64,000 nt of DNA from Amphiura filiformis. Lineage: Eukaryota > Echinodermata > Ophiuroidea > Amphilepidida > Amphiuridae. A program made the position numbers and the translations under genes. Location of the stretch: positions 5,964,481 to 6,028,480 of the forward strand of contig NC_092631.1 of NCBI RefSeq assembly GCF_039555335.1. The letters are read 5' to 3'. Below the pieces are notes generated by a model. That model saw nothing but the letters and a program-made list of their open reading frames with translations, did not search any database and was not told the origin of the DNA. This document shows, one piece after another, positions 32,338 to 43,762 of this stretch (position 1 is the stretch's first letter; each line of letters starts with the position of its first letter).

Positions 32338-33930
32338 CTTCTTTAATTTCCTAAACTCAGCTTCTTCAGCTTCTTTGAGGCGTTCCATTATGAGGGTTCT
32401 TCGAGCCACTTGGATTTGCAGCTGCCTCTCTCTTTGAATGCTGCCCTTGTTTGTTTAACTGCATGCCTCCATTCCATCATAATTTGTGTCTTTTCTGATG
32501 GAGACGTCTTTTCCAGCCAGTCAATTTTTTTGTTATGAACAAGCACTATGTATGCTTCGCTAGCTATTGTAGATATATTTGGCTTTTCATGCAACAGACG
32601 ATCTAGATGACCAAATATTGTTTCCGAGAACTTGTTGTGTTTAGGAAGACCTCTTGTTTTGTCTCGGATTTCTTGGCTAGCACTGCTCCATTTGCCACAT
32701 CCAAGTGGTCAGTGAATATATTCTTCATAGTAGTCGTGCCATTGCATCAAGCATATGTTTGAGTATGACTTCGGTTGTCTCATCATAATCCTAGGGTTCG
32801 ATGAGTTTTTGGTGGATAATAATATCCTTGTCAAGTTTGGATGTCTTGCTGAATGATAATTGTAGTTTGCCCTCCATAAATGCTTGTGCATTATCTTTGT
32901 ATTTCTGAGAAAGTCAATCACATCTTGGTAGGGAACACCTATATCCATTAGATGTACATATATACTATTGTCCTCAATTGCAGCCCATAGGTATGACAAA
33001 AGGCCCAATGCCTTGCACCCTTTGAGATACTCCTGTATACGCAAGTATATGTTTTGGGAAAACACAGAATTTTCGAGAGCAAAATGCGCACGCCCGTTTT
33101 TGAAAATGTGCGATTTGCGCAACTTGGGCATTTTTTTCCAAAAGAGTGAACGAGTGCGTGGAGTCCACAGAAAAGTTACACAGTTTTCCAACAGCTAATC
33201 TTTCTGCTTCAGTAAGAGAGTCATAGTTTCAACCATTTCTGGTAGAATGGTGCTTCTGTAGTCTTCCTGAAGTTTGTTAAACTTCTTCTGTGTACAGGTT
33301 ATGTTCAGAAGTATTTTCTGTGCTGCATCATCAGCAGTGGTGGCCATATCTTGAATGTCATCAAGGATGGTTTTAAATGCTCAAAACATCTTGTCTTGAT
33401 TTTTATGTAATATCCCAAAGTCCCAACACTTGTACATTTCCTTCCTGGTCACTGACATGAAATCCCTCAAACTTGCGGCCAAACTTGGAGGTCTCATCAC
33501 TAAAGTATCCTAAGTTGCTTTGATCTGGTAGCTCCTTAGCCAGCTGCTTTTGTGCAACCAATAACCACATAATATTCCAGTTGTTGATTGTTGCTTTACT
33601 AGGTAGATCAGATGCTGATAGTCCACGTAATTGATGAACTGACTGAATAACAGGCCCAATTTGACCGCAAGGCACATTATGGTTAAGTAGTTTGAATACA
33701 CATTCTTGCATTTCTGATGTATATGTTGTTTCTGGTATGAGAACCTTTGCTGGTTTTGCAGTGTGTTGTACATTGTGCAGACATTGCCCTGATTTGCTAA
33801 AAATTCTATTAATGTCCTTGTTTTTCATGATGAATTAATATTGGCGAGACTTCAATTGTTTAATTTCCTCTTTCAATGCTTCGTTTTCTACCAATAGTTT
33901 GGAGTAGATGCTTCATTCATCTGTTTGAGT
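32338..33930 (-). pseudogene. Decayed transposase-like gene of an uncharacterised invertebrate family
   Basis: Read on the minus strand: a leucine-zipper stretch LLVENEALKEEIKQLKSRQ (about 33900-33840); then 141 residues with CVFKLLNHNVPCGQIGPVI, YFSDETSKFGRKFEGFHV and VQVLGLWDIT; then DMATTADDAA, KKFNKLQEDYRSTILPEMVE, LTEAERLAVGKLCNF; and a C-terminal part with KPNISTIASEAYIVLVHNKK and RAAFKERG. I recognise this block order from large uncharacterised proteins in corals, molluscs and echinoderms, where the DET motif may be an acidic catalytic residue. Multiple stops and frameshifts are present. Function is unproven and no terminal repeats are seen. Confidence 0.55.
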
Positions 33931-34129
33931 TTCCTGTTCAATAGACATGTTACCATGGTTACACATACTATGCAAAAAAGTTTCTTTATAGTTAGGAAAT
34001 TTACCCACTATTACAAATCTAGTGACGAATTTTGTATGTTTGCTAACTAAATAACAACAAACATGCAGATAACATTTTTTGTTTACTTGCTGAGCATATT
34101 TCAGGCGGCATACTGCTGTTTCCAACTTC

Positions 34130-34999
34130 ACTTGAGATTAATATCTTTCTGTACCAGTCTTTCAGTACTTTTTGTGTCCACCTGTGGCTTCCCTTACAGC
34201 AGCCATGTGGTGTCTCATGCTCCTAATGTGGTGTCAAATGTTACCTTGCTCAATCCCGTTCCACTAGTTGATAACGATACGACGCAATCCCACCAGAGTT
34301 GTATCTGCCTTTATCTTCTTGTTGACTTGTCTCTTGATGAGCTGATCCCAAAGGTTCTCCAAGGGGTTAAGATCAGGGCTTCTGGAGGGCCACTTAAGTG
34401 TCTCAATCATCCTTCTGCTTCCAGGAATGCAGCTGTCCTGGCTGCAGTGTGTGGTGTTGTGTTGTCTTGCATCATCAGGTAAAATCCCTTACCAATGCTA
34501 TATGGGACTACAACAGGTTGCAGGACTTGGTTGATGTACATGTCGTTAGTATAACACCTCCTCTCAGGACCACAAGATCAGTCTTTCCTTCTTCGCTAAT
34601 GCCCGCCCACACCATAATGCTTCCTCCTCCAAATTGCTCTCACTGTTGCACACACTCGTCATCTAATCTGTCATGGCCCTTTTCTTTCCAAACACACATC
34701 AGCCCATCAAGCATTCAGAGACACAATCTGCATTCGTCACTGAAGAGGATGTTTCTCTATTGACGTCTCGTCCACCTTCCACAGCGTCTTGCGAATGCCA
34801 TCCGCGCATATCTGTGAGCTTGCAGTAGCCTACACTTCTTTGCCATCCTGTACGGCCTCAAACCAACAGAATGGAGACGGTTGCGCACTGTCTGTGGTAC
34901 GATTTGTCTGGGTCTTTGTCCTCGTCTACGGTGGAGGTGGTGTCTGGTCCAAGGGGCTGAAATGACAAACAAGAAGTCAAAAACAATGATGAGAAACAA
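34130..34999 (-). pseudogene. Tc1-type transposase relic
   Basis: On the minus strand the order is PRQIVPQTVRNRLHSVGLRP (N-terminal DNA-binding end), an internal block with SVTNADC in place of the first catalytic region, DDARQHHTTHCS (from DNARPH-type), and WPSRSPDLNPLENLWD, then IRSMRHHM and TGGHKKY at the end. This is the Tc1/mariner DDE transposase layout. At least three frames are needed and several stops interrupt it, so it is inactive. The plus-strand open frames over the same DNA are antisense shadows. Confidence 0.85.
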
Positions 35000-35987
35000 T
35001 TCAATTTAAAAAAAATGAGATCATGAATTAAATGAAAACAGTGAAAAAAGAGAAAAATATAAAAATTTCCTTGGGTAATAATCTTTGTCATTAGATTTAT
35101 GACATTTGTGTCTCGTATTGTCTAGTCGGAGAAAGACCTTCTGGAAGAATGTTAGCGTCTCCGCCCCATGATGATCTTGAATAGCTCCAACTTGATTGGA
35201 TCTGCTGACAGTATGTATGGGGCTCTTTGCTTATCATCTTCCGATTTTTTTTAAGAGCTGGTCTATATTCTCATTCAATAAGCTTGGAACAGTAACAATT
35301 GCTTGGTGATACACCGCATCTGCGATAGTGAAAAAAGAGAAAAATATAAAAATTTCCTTGGGTAATAATTTTTGTCATTAGATTTATGACATTTGTGTCC
35401 TCCTTTGCCGTATTGTCTAGATGGAGAAAGACCTTCTGGAAGAACGTTAGCGTTGAGCTAATTGCTTTTGGGTATGCGTAATTGAAAATGTAAAAGGTTG
35501 CTAACAGCCAATGTGTGGCCTTCAACAGACTACAGGTGTTACATCTCCGCCCCATGATGAACAGCTCCAACTCAATCTAGGATCCTGTCCTGTCTGTATC
35601 CTTTAAAAGACAACTCAATCTGTGTAAAATTACATGCCTTTGGTAATAATTTTAGTCATTAGATTTATGACTTTTGTGTCTCCCTATGCCGTACTGTCTA
35701 GTCGGAGAAAGACCTTCTGGAAGAATGTTAGCATTGAGCTAATTGCTTTTGGGTATGCGTAATTGAAAACGTAGAAGGACGCTAAGAGCAACTGTGTGGC
35801 CTTCAACAAACTACTGGTGTTACATCTCTGCCCCATGATGATCTTGAACATCTGTGTAAAGTTACATGCCTTTGGTGATAATTTTTGTCATTAGATTTAT
35901 GACTTTTGTGTCCTCCTTTGCCATATTGTCTAGTCGGAATGAATGTGCTCATCATCGTCCAATTTTTTTAAGAGCTGGTCTATATTC

Positions 35988-36270
35988 TTATTCAATAAGC
36001 TTGGTACGGTAACAATTGCTTAGCGATAGTCCATAGTCTAGTTTAGATAAAATAAGTACCCGCATAGCATTTGAGGAAGCATCATGATCTATAAATCTGC
36101 GTATCTTAGCCAAGTTCCACGGTAAGAAGTTAATTGATTTGCACATGGATGTGATTTGATTAGACATAGTCATATCAGCATCAAAAATGATACCCAGATT
36201 TTTAATGGTGGGAGATGGAACAATATCAGCGCACCCAATTTGTATTGTGATCTCAGACAATCTGGTGATG
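35988..36270 (-). pseudogene. Second reverse transcriptase fragment (C-terminal part)
   Basis: Ninety residues on the minus strand read IGCADIVPSPTIKNLGIIFD, MTMSNQITSMCKS and RVLILSKLDYGLSL. This is the block just after the catalytic site in CR1-like reverse transcriptases. It is inserted in the tandem array and fused at its end to repeat-unit sequence. Confidence 0.75.
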
Positions 36271-37187
36271 TTATATTTATGTTTATATACTTATTTTTCC
36301 TCTGCCGTATTGTCTAGTCGGAGAAAAACCTGGAAGAATGTTAGCATTGAGTTAATTGCATTTGGGTATGCGTGCGGTAGTATGTAGAAGGATGCTAACA
36401 GCAACCGTATGGCCTTCAACAGACTACTGGTGTTACATATCTGCCCCATGATGATCTTGAATAGCTCCAGGATCCTATCCTGCCTGTAAGAATACTGTTA
36501 AGTTACATGTCTTTGGTAATAATTTTTGTCATTAGATTTATGACTTTTGTGTCCTGCTTTGCCGTATTGTCTAGTTGGAGAAAGACCTTCTGAACGAATG
36601 TTAGCGGTGAGCTAATTGCTTTTGGGTATGCGTAATTGAAAATGTAAACGTCGCTAACAGCAACCGTATGGCCTTCAACAGACTACTGGTGTTATATATC
36701 TCCCCATGATGATCTTGAATAGCTCCAACTTGATTGGATTTGCTGACAGTATGTATATGGGGCAGTGTGCTCATCATGTTCCGACTTTTTAAAGAGCTGG
36801 TCTATATTCTCATTCAATAAGCTTGGTACGGTAACAATTGCTTGGCGATACACCGCATCTGCGATAGTGAACAAAGAGAAAAATGTAAAAATTTCCTTTG
36901 GTCATTAGATTTATGACATTTGTGTCCTCTTTTGCTGTATTGTCTAGTTTGAGAAAGACCTTCTGGAAGAATGTTAGCGTTGAGTTAATTGCATTTGGGT
37001 ATGCGATAGTATTTAGAAGGATGCTAACAGCAACCGTATGGCCTTCAACAGACTGGTGTTACATATCTGCCCCATGATGATCTTGAATAGCTCCAACTTG
37101 ATGGGATCTGCTGACAGTATGTGTGGGGTTGTTTGCTTATCATCTTCCAATTTTTTTAAGAGCTGGTCTATATTCTCATTCAATAAG

Positions 37188-37536
37188 GCCAAAAAAAAAA
37201 ATTATTTGTTTGTCCATAGAGGCTTATGAAACAGTTGGGTCGGTAGGTCGGATTTTTTTTAAAAAATTTTTTTTTTACAGATATTGCACTTGAAACTGAC
37301 AATTTGAAGACTGGTAAATAAATCAAAACACACAGCACTTTACTGGTTTAACTCTTGAGATGGTTCTGCATGTTATACTGTTCATTTTCTTTGCATTTTC
37401 TTTCTTTAAATTTATACTAACCACTGTTTTACTAGCACAGTCAACCCAAATTAAAAAAAAAGAAAAAAGAAAGACACAGTCGGGCCCAGAGTACAGGGTC
37501 GGTCGGACGTGGACAAACAAACAATTTTTTTTGGCC
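37188..37536. mobile_element. MITE of the GGCCAAAA family with TAAG duplication
   Basis: TAAG stands at 37184-37187 and 37537-37540. The ends GCCAAAAAAAAAAATTATTT, TTGTTTGTCC and GGTCGGTAGGTCGG are mirrored by GGTCGGTCGGACGTGGAC and AAACAAACAATTTTTTTTGG. Removing it restores the tandem unit TTCAATAAGCTTGGTACGG exactly, proving that it is an insertion. Confidence 0.8.
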
Positions 37537-37748
37537 TAAGCTTGGTACGGTAACAATTGCTTGGCAATACACCACATCTGTGATAGTTAAAAAAGTAAAT
37601 TACGGAAATTAGGTTAAAATAATCATATAAAGGGTAGAAAATAGTATGTAAAAGTGCAAACAGCATATAAAACAAAGCATCATATTCTCTTTTTAGGAGT
37701 ATGGGTGGCTCTGAAAAGAGCTGTTGAAAAATTTCTCAAAAGATGAGT

Positions 37749-38370
37749 TCACAGGTTCAGTCGGTTGTTATCTCCCCAGAATTGTTGGGGACGTCTTGCA
37801 GGAGTTGAAGGATGTTCCGTCTCATTGACGAAACGAAGGAAAAGCTGTTCTGCCCTACGTCGCTGAGAAGGATCGGTGATACTTTCTTTCAAGTTCTGAA
37901 GTCTGGTTTCACGCTTAATATGGATCTTTTCTTCCACGAAGTCTATGATGTTTGGAAGGTGTTTGATAACTTTCATGTGCAGTTTGTTTTTTCATACTTG
38001 TTGGTAGTAGATTTCCAATCCTCATGCAGAACATGAGGGAATGGTGTGGAAAAAGTGGAAGACTGGGAGCAGCTGGCATCCATTTTAGACAGATTTGCTG
38101 TTGATGAAGACGAAGGAATTGCAGTTGAGAAATTCTTGTCTTTTCTTATTCCGCTTGATCATAATGTGGCAGACGCGATCGGATTGGTATCGCACTAGAC
38201 GGGAAGTTTTCACATGTCAAATATTTACACAGTTGAGCTGAAGGTCTAGGCGATTTACCACCGTATGAGAAGAAGAAGATTGACCGCTTTTAAGATCACC
38301 TTTGTCATCTAGAAGAATGTCATCATGAAACAAGTCTAGTTCGGATGTTGCCATCTTGGATTTTTAAAAT
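37749..38370 (-). pseudogene. Decayed minus-strand gene beginning, unknown family
   Basis: On the minus strand an ATG near 38352 opens MATSELDLFHDDILLDDKGD, which stops after about 45 codons. Another frame continues with MDASCSQSSTFSTPF and VLHEDWKSTTNKYEK. A third (37976-37749) gives MKVIKHLPNIIDFVEEKIHI, SQRRRAEQLFLRFVNETEH and RRPQQFWGDNN. The pieces are collinear and protein-like, and lie directly upstream of the tandem coding-like array on the same strand. They may be the 5' part of the same gene. The family is not recognised. Confidence 0.4.
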
Positions 38371-40060
38371 TATAAAAATCGGAACGGTGGTAGTTTTGGA
38401 AGTGAAAAAAAACCTATGACGAAATGTGTGGAGAGGTGGCAATGGTCGAATTATCTGTAGAGCAAAGTGATAATTCACGATGTAATTGTACTAATATTCA
38501 TAAATTCTATGTGCATCCATCAATCAGACTTGGGTTGGTAACAAGTCGTTTTCGCCAAGTCCAAGTCATTTTCTTTAAGTCACAAGTAAGTTAAGTCATT
38601 TTCCAAAGGTTGCAAGTCAAGTCATAAGTTGCAAAAATAGTGACTCGAGTCGTGGCTCGAGACAACTTTAGTCTACAACTCTGGTTTCTAAGGATGTCGC
38701 ATCAACTGACTCAAACTGAGTCAATTGACTCAAACGGGTAGAGTGCAATCAGACTCCTTTTGAGAGTCAGTGCAAGACTCCACAATATTTTACCTTTCAA
38801 TTGCCTATACAGGGAGAGTAAACAGACACTCAAATTAAATCAAATAAGACCCTCCCCCCTCTTGGCTGGCTCAAGTTCAAATGAATGTTAAAGTGGTCCA
38901 CATTTTGTGACACTTCAGACTTTAACGGCTCACACATCAATTCAAAATACAATTAACAGACAATTAAGTTGGCTTGCCTTGCTGACTTTGTTAAAACACT
39001 TAACAAGGGCCAAGGGCCAATAACGCAATAACGTACCAATGACTGGCAGTGATTCTGTCAGGTTTTTTGCCAGTATTCCCACATTAGGTTATCCAGTTGA
39101 AACCCATAATTACACCTCCAATGGACGACATAAAACTTTCACACAGGAAGTGTGAATTTCATACGGGACTACCTGAATGGGTGACTCCATTTGAAATCTA
39201 CACTCCCTGTGTAGAAGTTTAAGGTCATGTCTTCTATGGATTTCAACTGGAATAGCCCATTATTTGAAAGTGTATTGACCTAGTATGTATGAACTTTTGT
39301 GGGTCAGTATAAGGGAAGTCCGAGATATAAGTTTGTTCTAAAAAGTTCACAGAGCTAAGCTTATTGACCATGGTGAATTATATTATGAAAGGAAGTGATG
39401 GGTACTATATCCTGTCCATTGTAAAAACTGGTATTTAGATGTAATCCTAAAGCTGCCATGTGTGGTTTTTTAATTAATTTGGTTATTTTTAAGGCAATAA
39501 TATACAATTTCAATCAAGAATAAATTCTTATTTGTTTTCGACAAAATGTTTAATTCAGGCATGAAAATTTTCAGCATTATTCTGGAGACAGCATTCAGTG
39601 TTTTCAACCTATCTCTGAATCAGTTTTTTTTTTAAGACCAGTTTTCATGCCTGTAAATTTCCCTGATCACATTATGTCCCCGTGATTCGAGTCAACAAAT
39701 GGGGTAAAATAAAGAAAATTGCTATTTTATTCCAGCGCCTACAAATATTGTCAATGCGTGTATTAGCTCGCCGATCATTATTGAGCTGGATGAATAAATA
39801 AGATGTAATGCAAAAATCTCAATTAGCAAAATTCATGACACATGCCTCATTTACTCTTGTTGGGTCACATTGATAACACAAGGCAGCTCATTAGATATGA
39901 GTGAATTCTTCTTCTGTAAGTAGGTCAAAGGTCAACTTGTGAATGTACAATACTATTGGGGTTAAAGAACTGTGTCCTGATGCATTGGATTGTTTTAGAT
40001 TTGAGTGAATTCTTCATCTGTAACTAGCATTGTTTTATTGAAAACTTAACCGCCTCTACT
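38371..40060. other. Intergenic upstream of the receptor gene; dispersed repeats
   Basis: Contains a GAGTCAAGTC-type low-complexity stretch (38530-38680), a copy of the GAAATCC / GTGTGAATTTC repeat (39070-39260) and AT-rich sequence. No exon-like open frame is seen. The receptor's promoter probably lies within the last kilobase, but no element is distinctive. Confidence 0.45.
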
Positions 40061-40094
40061 GCATTGGTTGTGGCTTATTTTAATTTGTATAATC

Positions 40095-41234
40095 ATGGAG
40101 GAATCAACAGTAACCCCAATGGAGAGTGTCGCAGATTACGAGTATGACTTTGTATTTGACGATTATAATCAACATATCGTGGTAGCCACAGCTTTCTTGA
40201 TTGCGTCAATTCTCGGAATCATTGGCAATAGTCTAGTGATACTGTCAGTGTTTGTGTCAAGGAAACTTCGGACTGTGACCAATGCTTTTGTAGTGAATCT
40301 AAGCACTGCTGATTTTATAACTTCTCTCATGATACCGTGGAATGTTGGTATATTGCTTGGCCATGAGGAATACCCTATCAAAGACTGGGGATGTGCCGTT
40401 GTCGCAGGATTGCAGTTTATGTGTATCGGTACCAGTTTGTTTACTCTAGCAACCATTGCGGTGAATCGACTTATACTCATCACCCAACCGGTAAAAACGT
40501 ACATGTATGTTTATTCACCAGTTTGTACAGGCGTTTGGATTGCAGCAACTTGGTTACTACCGTTTTGTTTCTTCATAATTCCACCTCTTGCTGGTGTCGG
40601 AGAACTTGGCACATCCTAGAAATATCGCTTGTGTTCGCATAAATCACGGCACCCGTTGAAAGATACGTACGACTACATCCAAGTTATTGGATGCTTTCCT
40701 GTGCCCTTTATTACACTCATCGTCTCATATTCTTGGATATATATTCATTTTCATCGTCATACACAGAAGCTCATACATCATGGTCATCAAGGTGTGGCAT
40801 CAGCAGAAAGCTCTAGCGGAGACACTTTGGCAATGTCAGAAAGCGGAACGTTAACAACAGAAAACATTGATGCAACAGGTAAAGAAGGAAAATGGCGGGT
40901 AACGGGTAAGCGGGGAAAAGTCAGCAATGCAGAAGCGAGGCTTCGTCAGCGAGAACACATGATCACAAAGAACATGTTCATGGCGTTCATCGGCTTCGTC
41001 ATCTGTTATGTGCCTTCAGCAATATTGCTGTTCTCTAATGATATCAAACCGCTGGCGCCATATGCATTGGCATTTGTACTAAGCAATTGCTGTGTGAATC
41101 CAGTCATATATGGGTTCAAACATCCATACTTCAATCAAGTCTTCAGGTGCTTGTTGACTTGCAGATGGGACAAAGTACCAGAACAATCTGATGGATTCAA
41201 AAAATTGCAAAGATTTTGCTGTGGCAGGCAATAA
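40095..41234 (+). pseudogene. Class A G-protein-coupled receptor, intronless, one in-frame stop
   Basis: The 379-codon frame is a rhodopsin-family receptor of the plasma membrane. Helix 1 has GNSLV (N45), helix 2 LSTAD (D73), helix 3 begins at C100 and ends VNRL (124-126) in place of DRY, helix 6 has CYVP (304-307), helix 7 NPVIY (335-339). A serine/threonine- and lysine-rich third inner loop of about 75 residues separates helices 5 and 6. The NRL triplet and CYVP suggest the melatonin/Tre1/moody/GPR84-like group; the ligand is unknown. Codon 175 is TAG, in extracellular loop 2 between GELGTS and KYRLC. The frame on both sides is the same and otherwise undamaged. It could be a recent pseudogene, a polymorphism, a sequencing error or a readthrough site. 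The ATG at 40095 is preferred because MEESTV begins a typical acidic N-terminus; another ATG at 40068 is in frame. Confidence 0.85.
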
Positions 41235-41314
41235 GTAATATTTGTGTATGAAGCAATCATGCCACAAGACGACTGTCTTTTGTCAAAATGGATTTTGAGG
41301 TGTAGTCAAAACTC

Positions 41315-41625
41315 TTAATAAGCCCAATCGCCATTGTAACTTCTGGTTATTTTGGGACACTTTGACCTCTGACATATCGGGGAAATTGCTGTAATTATTA
41401 TTAATTAATTCATTATTGTCATAATGCTATCATTAATTTTTTCAATAATAATGTTTTTTGGGTTTGTTTTTATTTTTGTAAAACATTTTAGATTATATTT
41501 TGTACGCACAAAAAACATTTTTTCTGAATTTTCCCAATAGGTCAGAGGGCAAAGTGTCCAAAAACTGCAAAAACTGACCCACAATGCATTGCAAACTTCC
41601 AATGCCGATTGGGCATATATTATTG
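41315..41625. mobile_element. Foldback MITE downstream of the receptor
   Basis: GCCCAATCGCCATTG and GGACACTTTGACCTCTGACA on the left are inverted on the right as CAATGCCGATTGGGC and GTCAGAGGGCAAAGTGTCC. The arms are about 100 bp and the centre is A/T-rich. Confidence 0.65.
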
Positions 41626-41747
41626 AAAGTAAATACTTTTAAAACAGGCAATTTTTTATGAAGGATTTGTGTGATTTCAATAGTTTAGGTTCTGGATTTA
41701 CAGGATAGGACCCATTGCATTTGATGTCATCTGTCAATTAAGGTGGT

Positions 41748-42497
41748 TCTGGACCCATTTTGGAAGTGCTCTATTTATGTTTTAAACATATTAATTGAGT
41801 AGGGCAGAGAACACTGATCCATATGCCTTTTGTTTGAAGCTAATCGGACATACGGTTTTCATAATACATACATTTTAAATGTCTTTGTATTGTATTGTTT
41901 TTATCAATAATCAATACAGTTAATGAGCTAATATGACTTGAAAGTGCTCATTAATATGTAATTTTGCCAATATTTTGCTAAAATCCAATGCATAAATGTT
42001 CATAACATTTTATTTAACAGAATATTGGTTTCAAACTTGGTCAAAGTGTTCCTAATGACTTCCAGATAATTTATGCATAATTAATGAGCTAGCCGCCCTA
42101 ATTTGCATAATTAATTAGCATTTATGCAAATTAGCTCATTAATTATGCAAATATGCAAATGAGGGGGCGGCTTCACTATATAATACATTAGAACATATTA
42201 GAAACACTTTGACCAAGTTTCAGGGCAAAAGTATGCAAAATAAAAGTACCATGAACATTTATGCATTGATTTTTAGCAAAATATTGGCAAAAATTACATA
42301 TTAATGAGCCTTTACAGTCCTTTTAGCTCATTAACTATATTGATTATTGATAAAAACAATAAGATACAAAGAAAATATAATTTGATGTATTATGAAAACC
42401 GTATGTCCGATTTGCTTCAAACAAAAGGCATATTGATCAGTGTACTTTACCCTACTCAATTAATCTGTTTAAAACATGCTCAAAGCATTTCTTAATT
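41748..42497. mobile_element. 750-bp palindromic foldback element
   Basis: The two halves are inverted copies almost end to end: ATATTAATTGAGTAGGG with GTATGT-type words on the left, CCCTACTCAATTAAT on the right; CAAACTTGGTCAAAGTGTT pairs with AACACTTTGACCAAGTTT-like sequence; the centre near 42125 is TAATTTGCATAATTAATTAG. No coding. Left and right flank duplications are unclear. Confidence 0.7.
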
Positions 42498-43131
42498 TCT
42501 TGAAAATGCATAAAACAGCATGCCTTATATTTAATTCTGCACCTTTAAATATACAAACAATCTCAAAAGTTAAGACTTAGTAATCATGGTAAGGCAACAA
42601 AAAAGAAAACCCTGTTCTACGGGCCCGACCGACCCAGATTTTGAACAAACTAGAGGTAACTAGGAGGGATGTCACTCGGTTTAATTTGCTATGTTTTATT
42701 TTATTTACTGTGGTTTACTTTATTTTACTCAACTTCAGAGGTTGTTTATTTCTGAGCTGAATTTGGCAAATAATACAAATTTACGAGAAAAAAAGCACTT
42801 TATAAGTTCAAATAAATAAGGTCATGCTCTTCACAATTGAAATTACAATTGACACAATGCCATTTCTAAAAGGGAAATATATGTCAGTACCAGAAAGCTT
42901 ATATTTATGAAAAGTTGACAAACAAGTTGAAAGCAGCAGGTAATGTGTAGGCCTACAAATCACTGGGATACGGGTTTATTTTAAGATTTTATTATAACTG
43001 GTGTAAAAAGATCAGTGTATTACTCTTCACCCTGCTACTGTGAGTATCTGTGAGGTGCATTGGGCTATTCCAGTTGTCATAACAGTCCGTTTTGTGAAAA
43101 TGATCGAATCTGGTCATGTTCATCTCTCTTA

Positions 43132-43345
43132 TAACCCCATGAGAACTACCTGCCGATTGGCCAAAAAGAAGTTTTCATTATCAATTGACCCAATCAGCAA
43201 CATTGTTAGAATAATTTCACCACGCAAAAAATTGGGGTGAATTATTTGCAAAGCTCCATTCTGATTGGTGATTAAAGTGAAAATATCATGTAATTGACCA
43301 ATCAGAGTCAATTTTAGATTGGCAGGTAGTGCTCAGGGGGTTAAA
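43132..43345. mobile_element. MITE with CCCC...GGGG ends near TTAA
   Basis: The left AACCCCATGAGAACTACCTGCC matches, inverted, the right GGCAGGTAGTGCTCAGGGGG and TTAA. The left flank reads ATAA rather than TTAA. CCC ends beside TTAA are piggyBac-like, but no transposase is visible. Confidence 0.5.
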
Positions 43346-43762
43346 TGCTAAATGTTGCTGTTGCTGCAATAATTTCAAATGAGTATAACTCTGGTTTGGT
43401 ATAAACAAATATAACAATTCTTTTTTTAATTTAGATGTTCAGAATCTGCTCTTTTCAATTACCATGTTTACAGCCGATTCCTTATAGAATTTGAACAAAC
43501 GCACCGTAAGCATGAGTTTACATCTTTTTGAATCAGCCCGTATGTTGGTGGGTTTGGGCTATTTTGTGTGAGCATTGTGTTGTTACCTAAAATAAAATTG
43601 TATAAAATTATGTAAGCAACAAGCCAAATATATGATATAATTATAAATATGATCCCAGCAAGGGGTTTTTCATAAAATAAATTAAAATAAAATTTGTGAG
43701 TGACATGCCAAAATTATTTGTCGTCATTTTTGTCTCACTTGAACTATGCTCAGAATGAGATT

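Larger units (their letters stand above)
35030..37560 (-). repeat. Tandem array of a coding-like unit (about seven partial copies)
   Basis: The word GAAAGACCTTCTGGAAGAA or a close variant recurs near 35131, 35425, 35707, 36323, 36580 and 36952; the partner word CTGGTCTATATTCTCATTC recurs near 35259, 35976, 36797 and 37164. On the minus strand the full unit translates to about 115 residues: AIVTVPSLLNENIDQLLKKL, LSADPIKLELFKIIM, LLASFYIFNYAYPKAISST and LTFFQKVFLRLDNTAKED. A YPKxxxxTLxFxQ core occurs in SAMD3-like and transposon-associated proteins. A pyrimidine tract ending TTCACTATCGCAG precedes the unit, so it may be a repeatedly duplicated exon. Confidence 0.6.

Noticed and set aside
34063..34763. 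Plus-strand open frames of 139 and 121 codons
   Set aside because: They lie antisense to recognisable Tc1 transposase blocks (WPSRSPDLNP on the minus strand) and resemble no protein.
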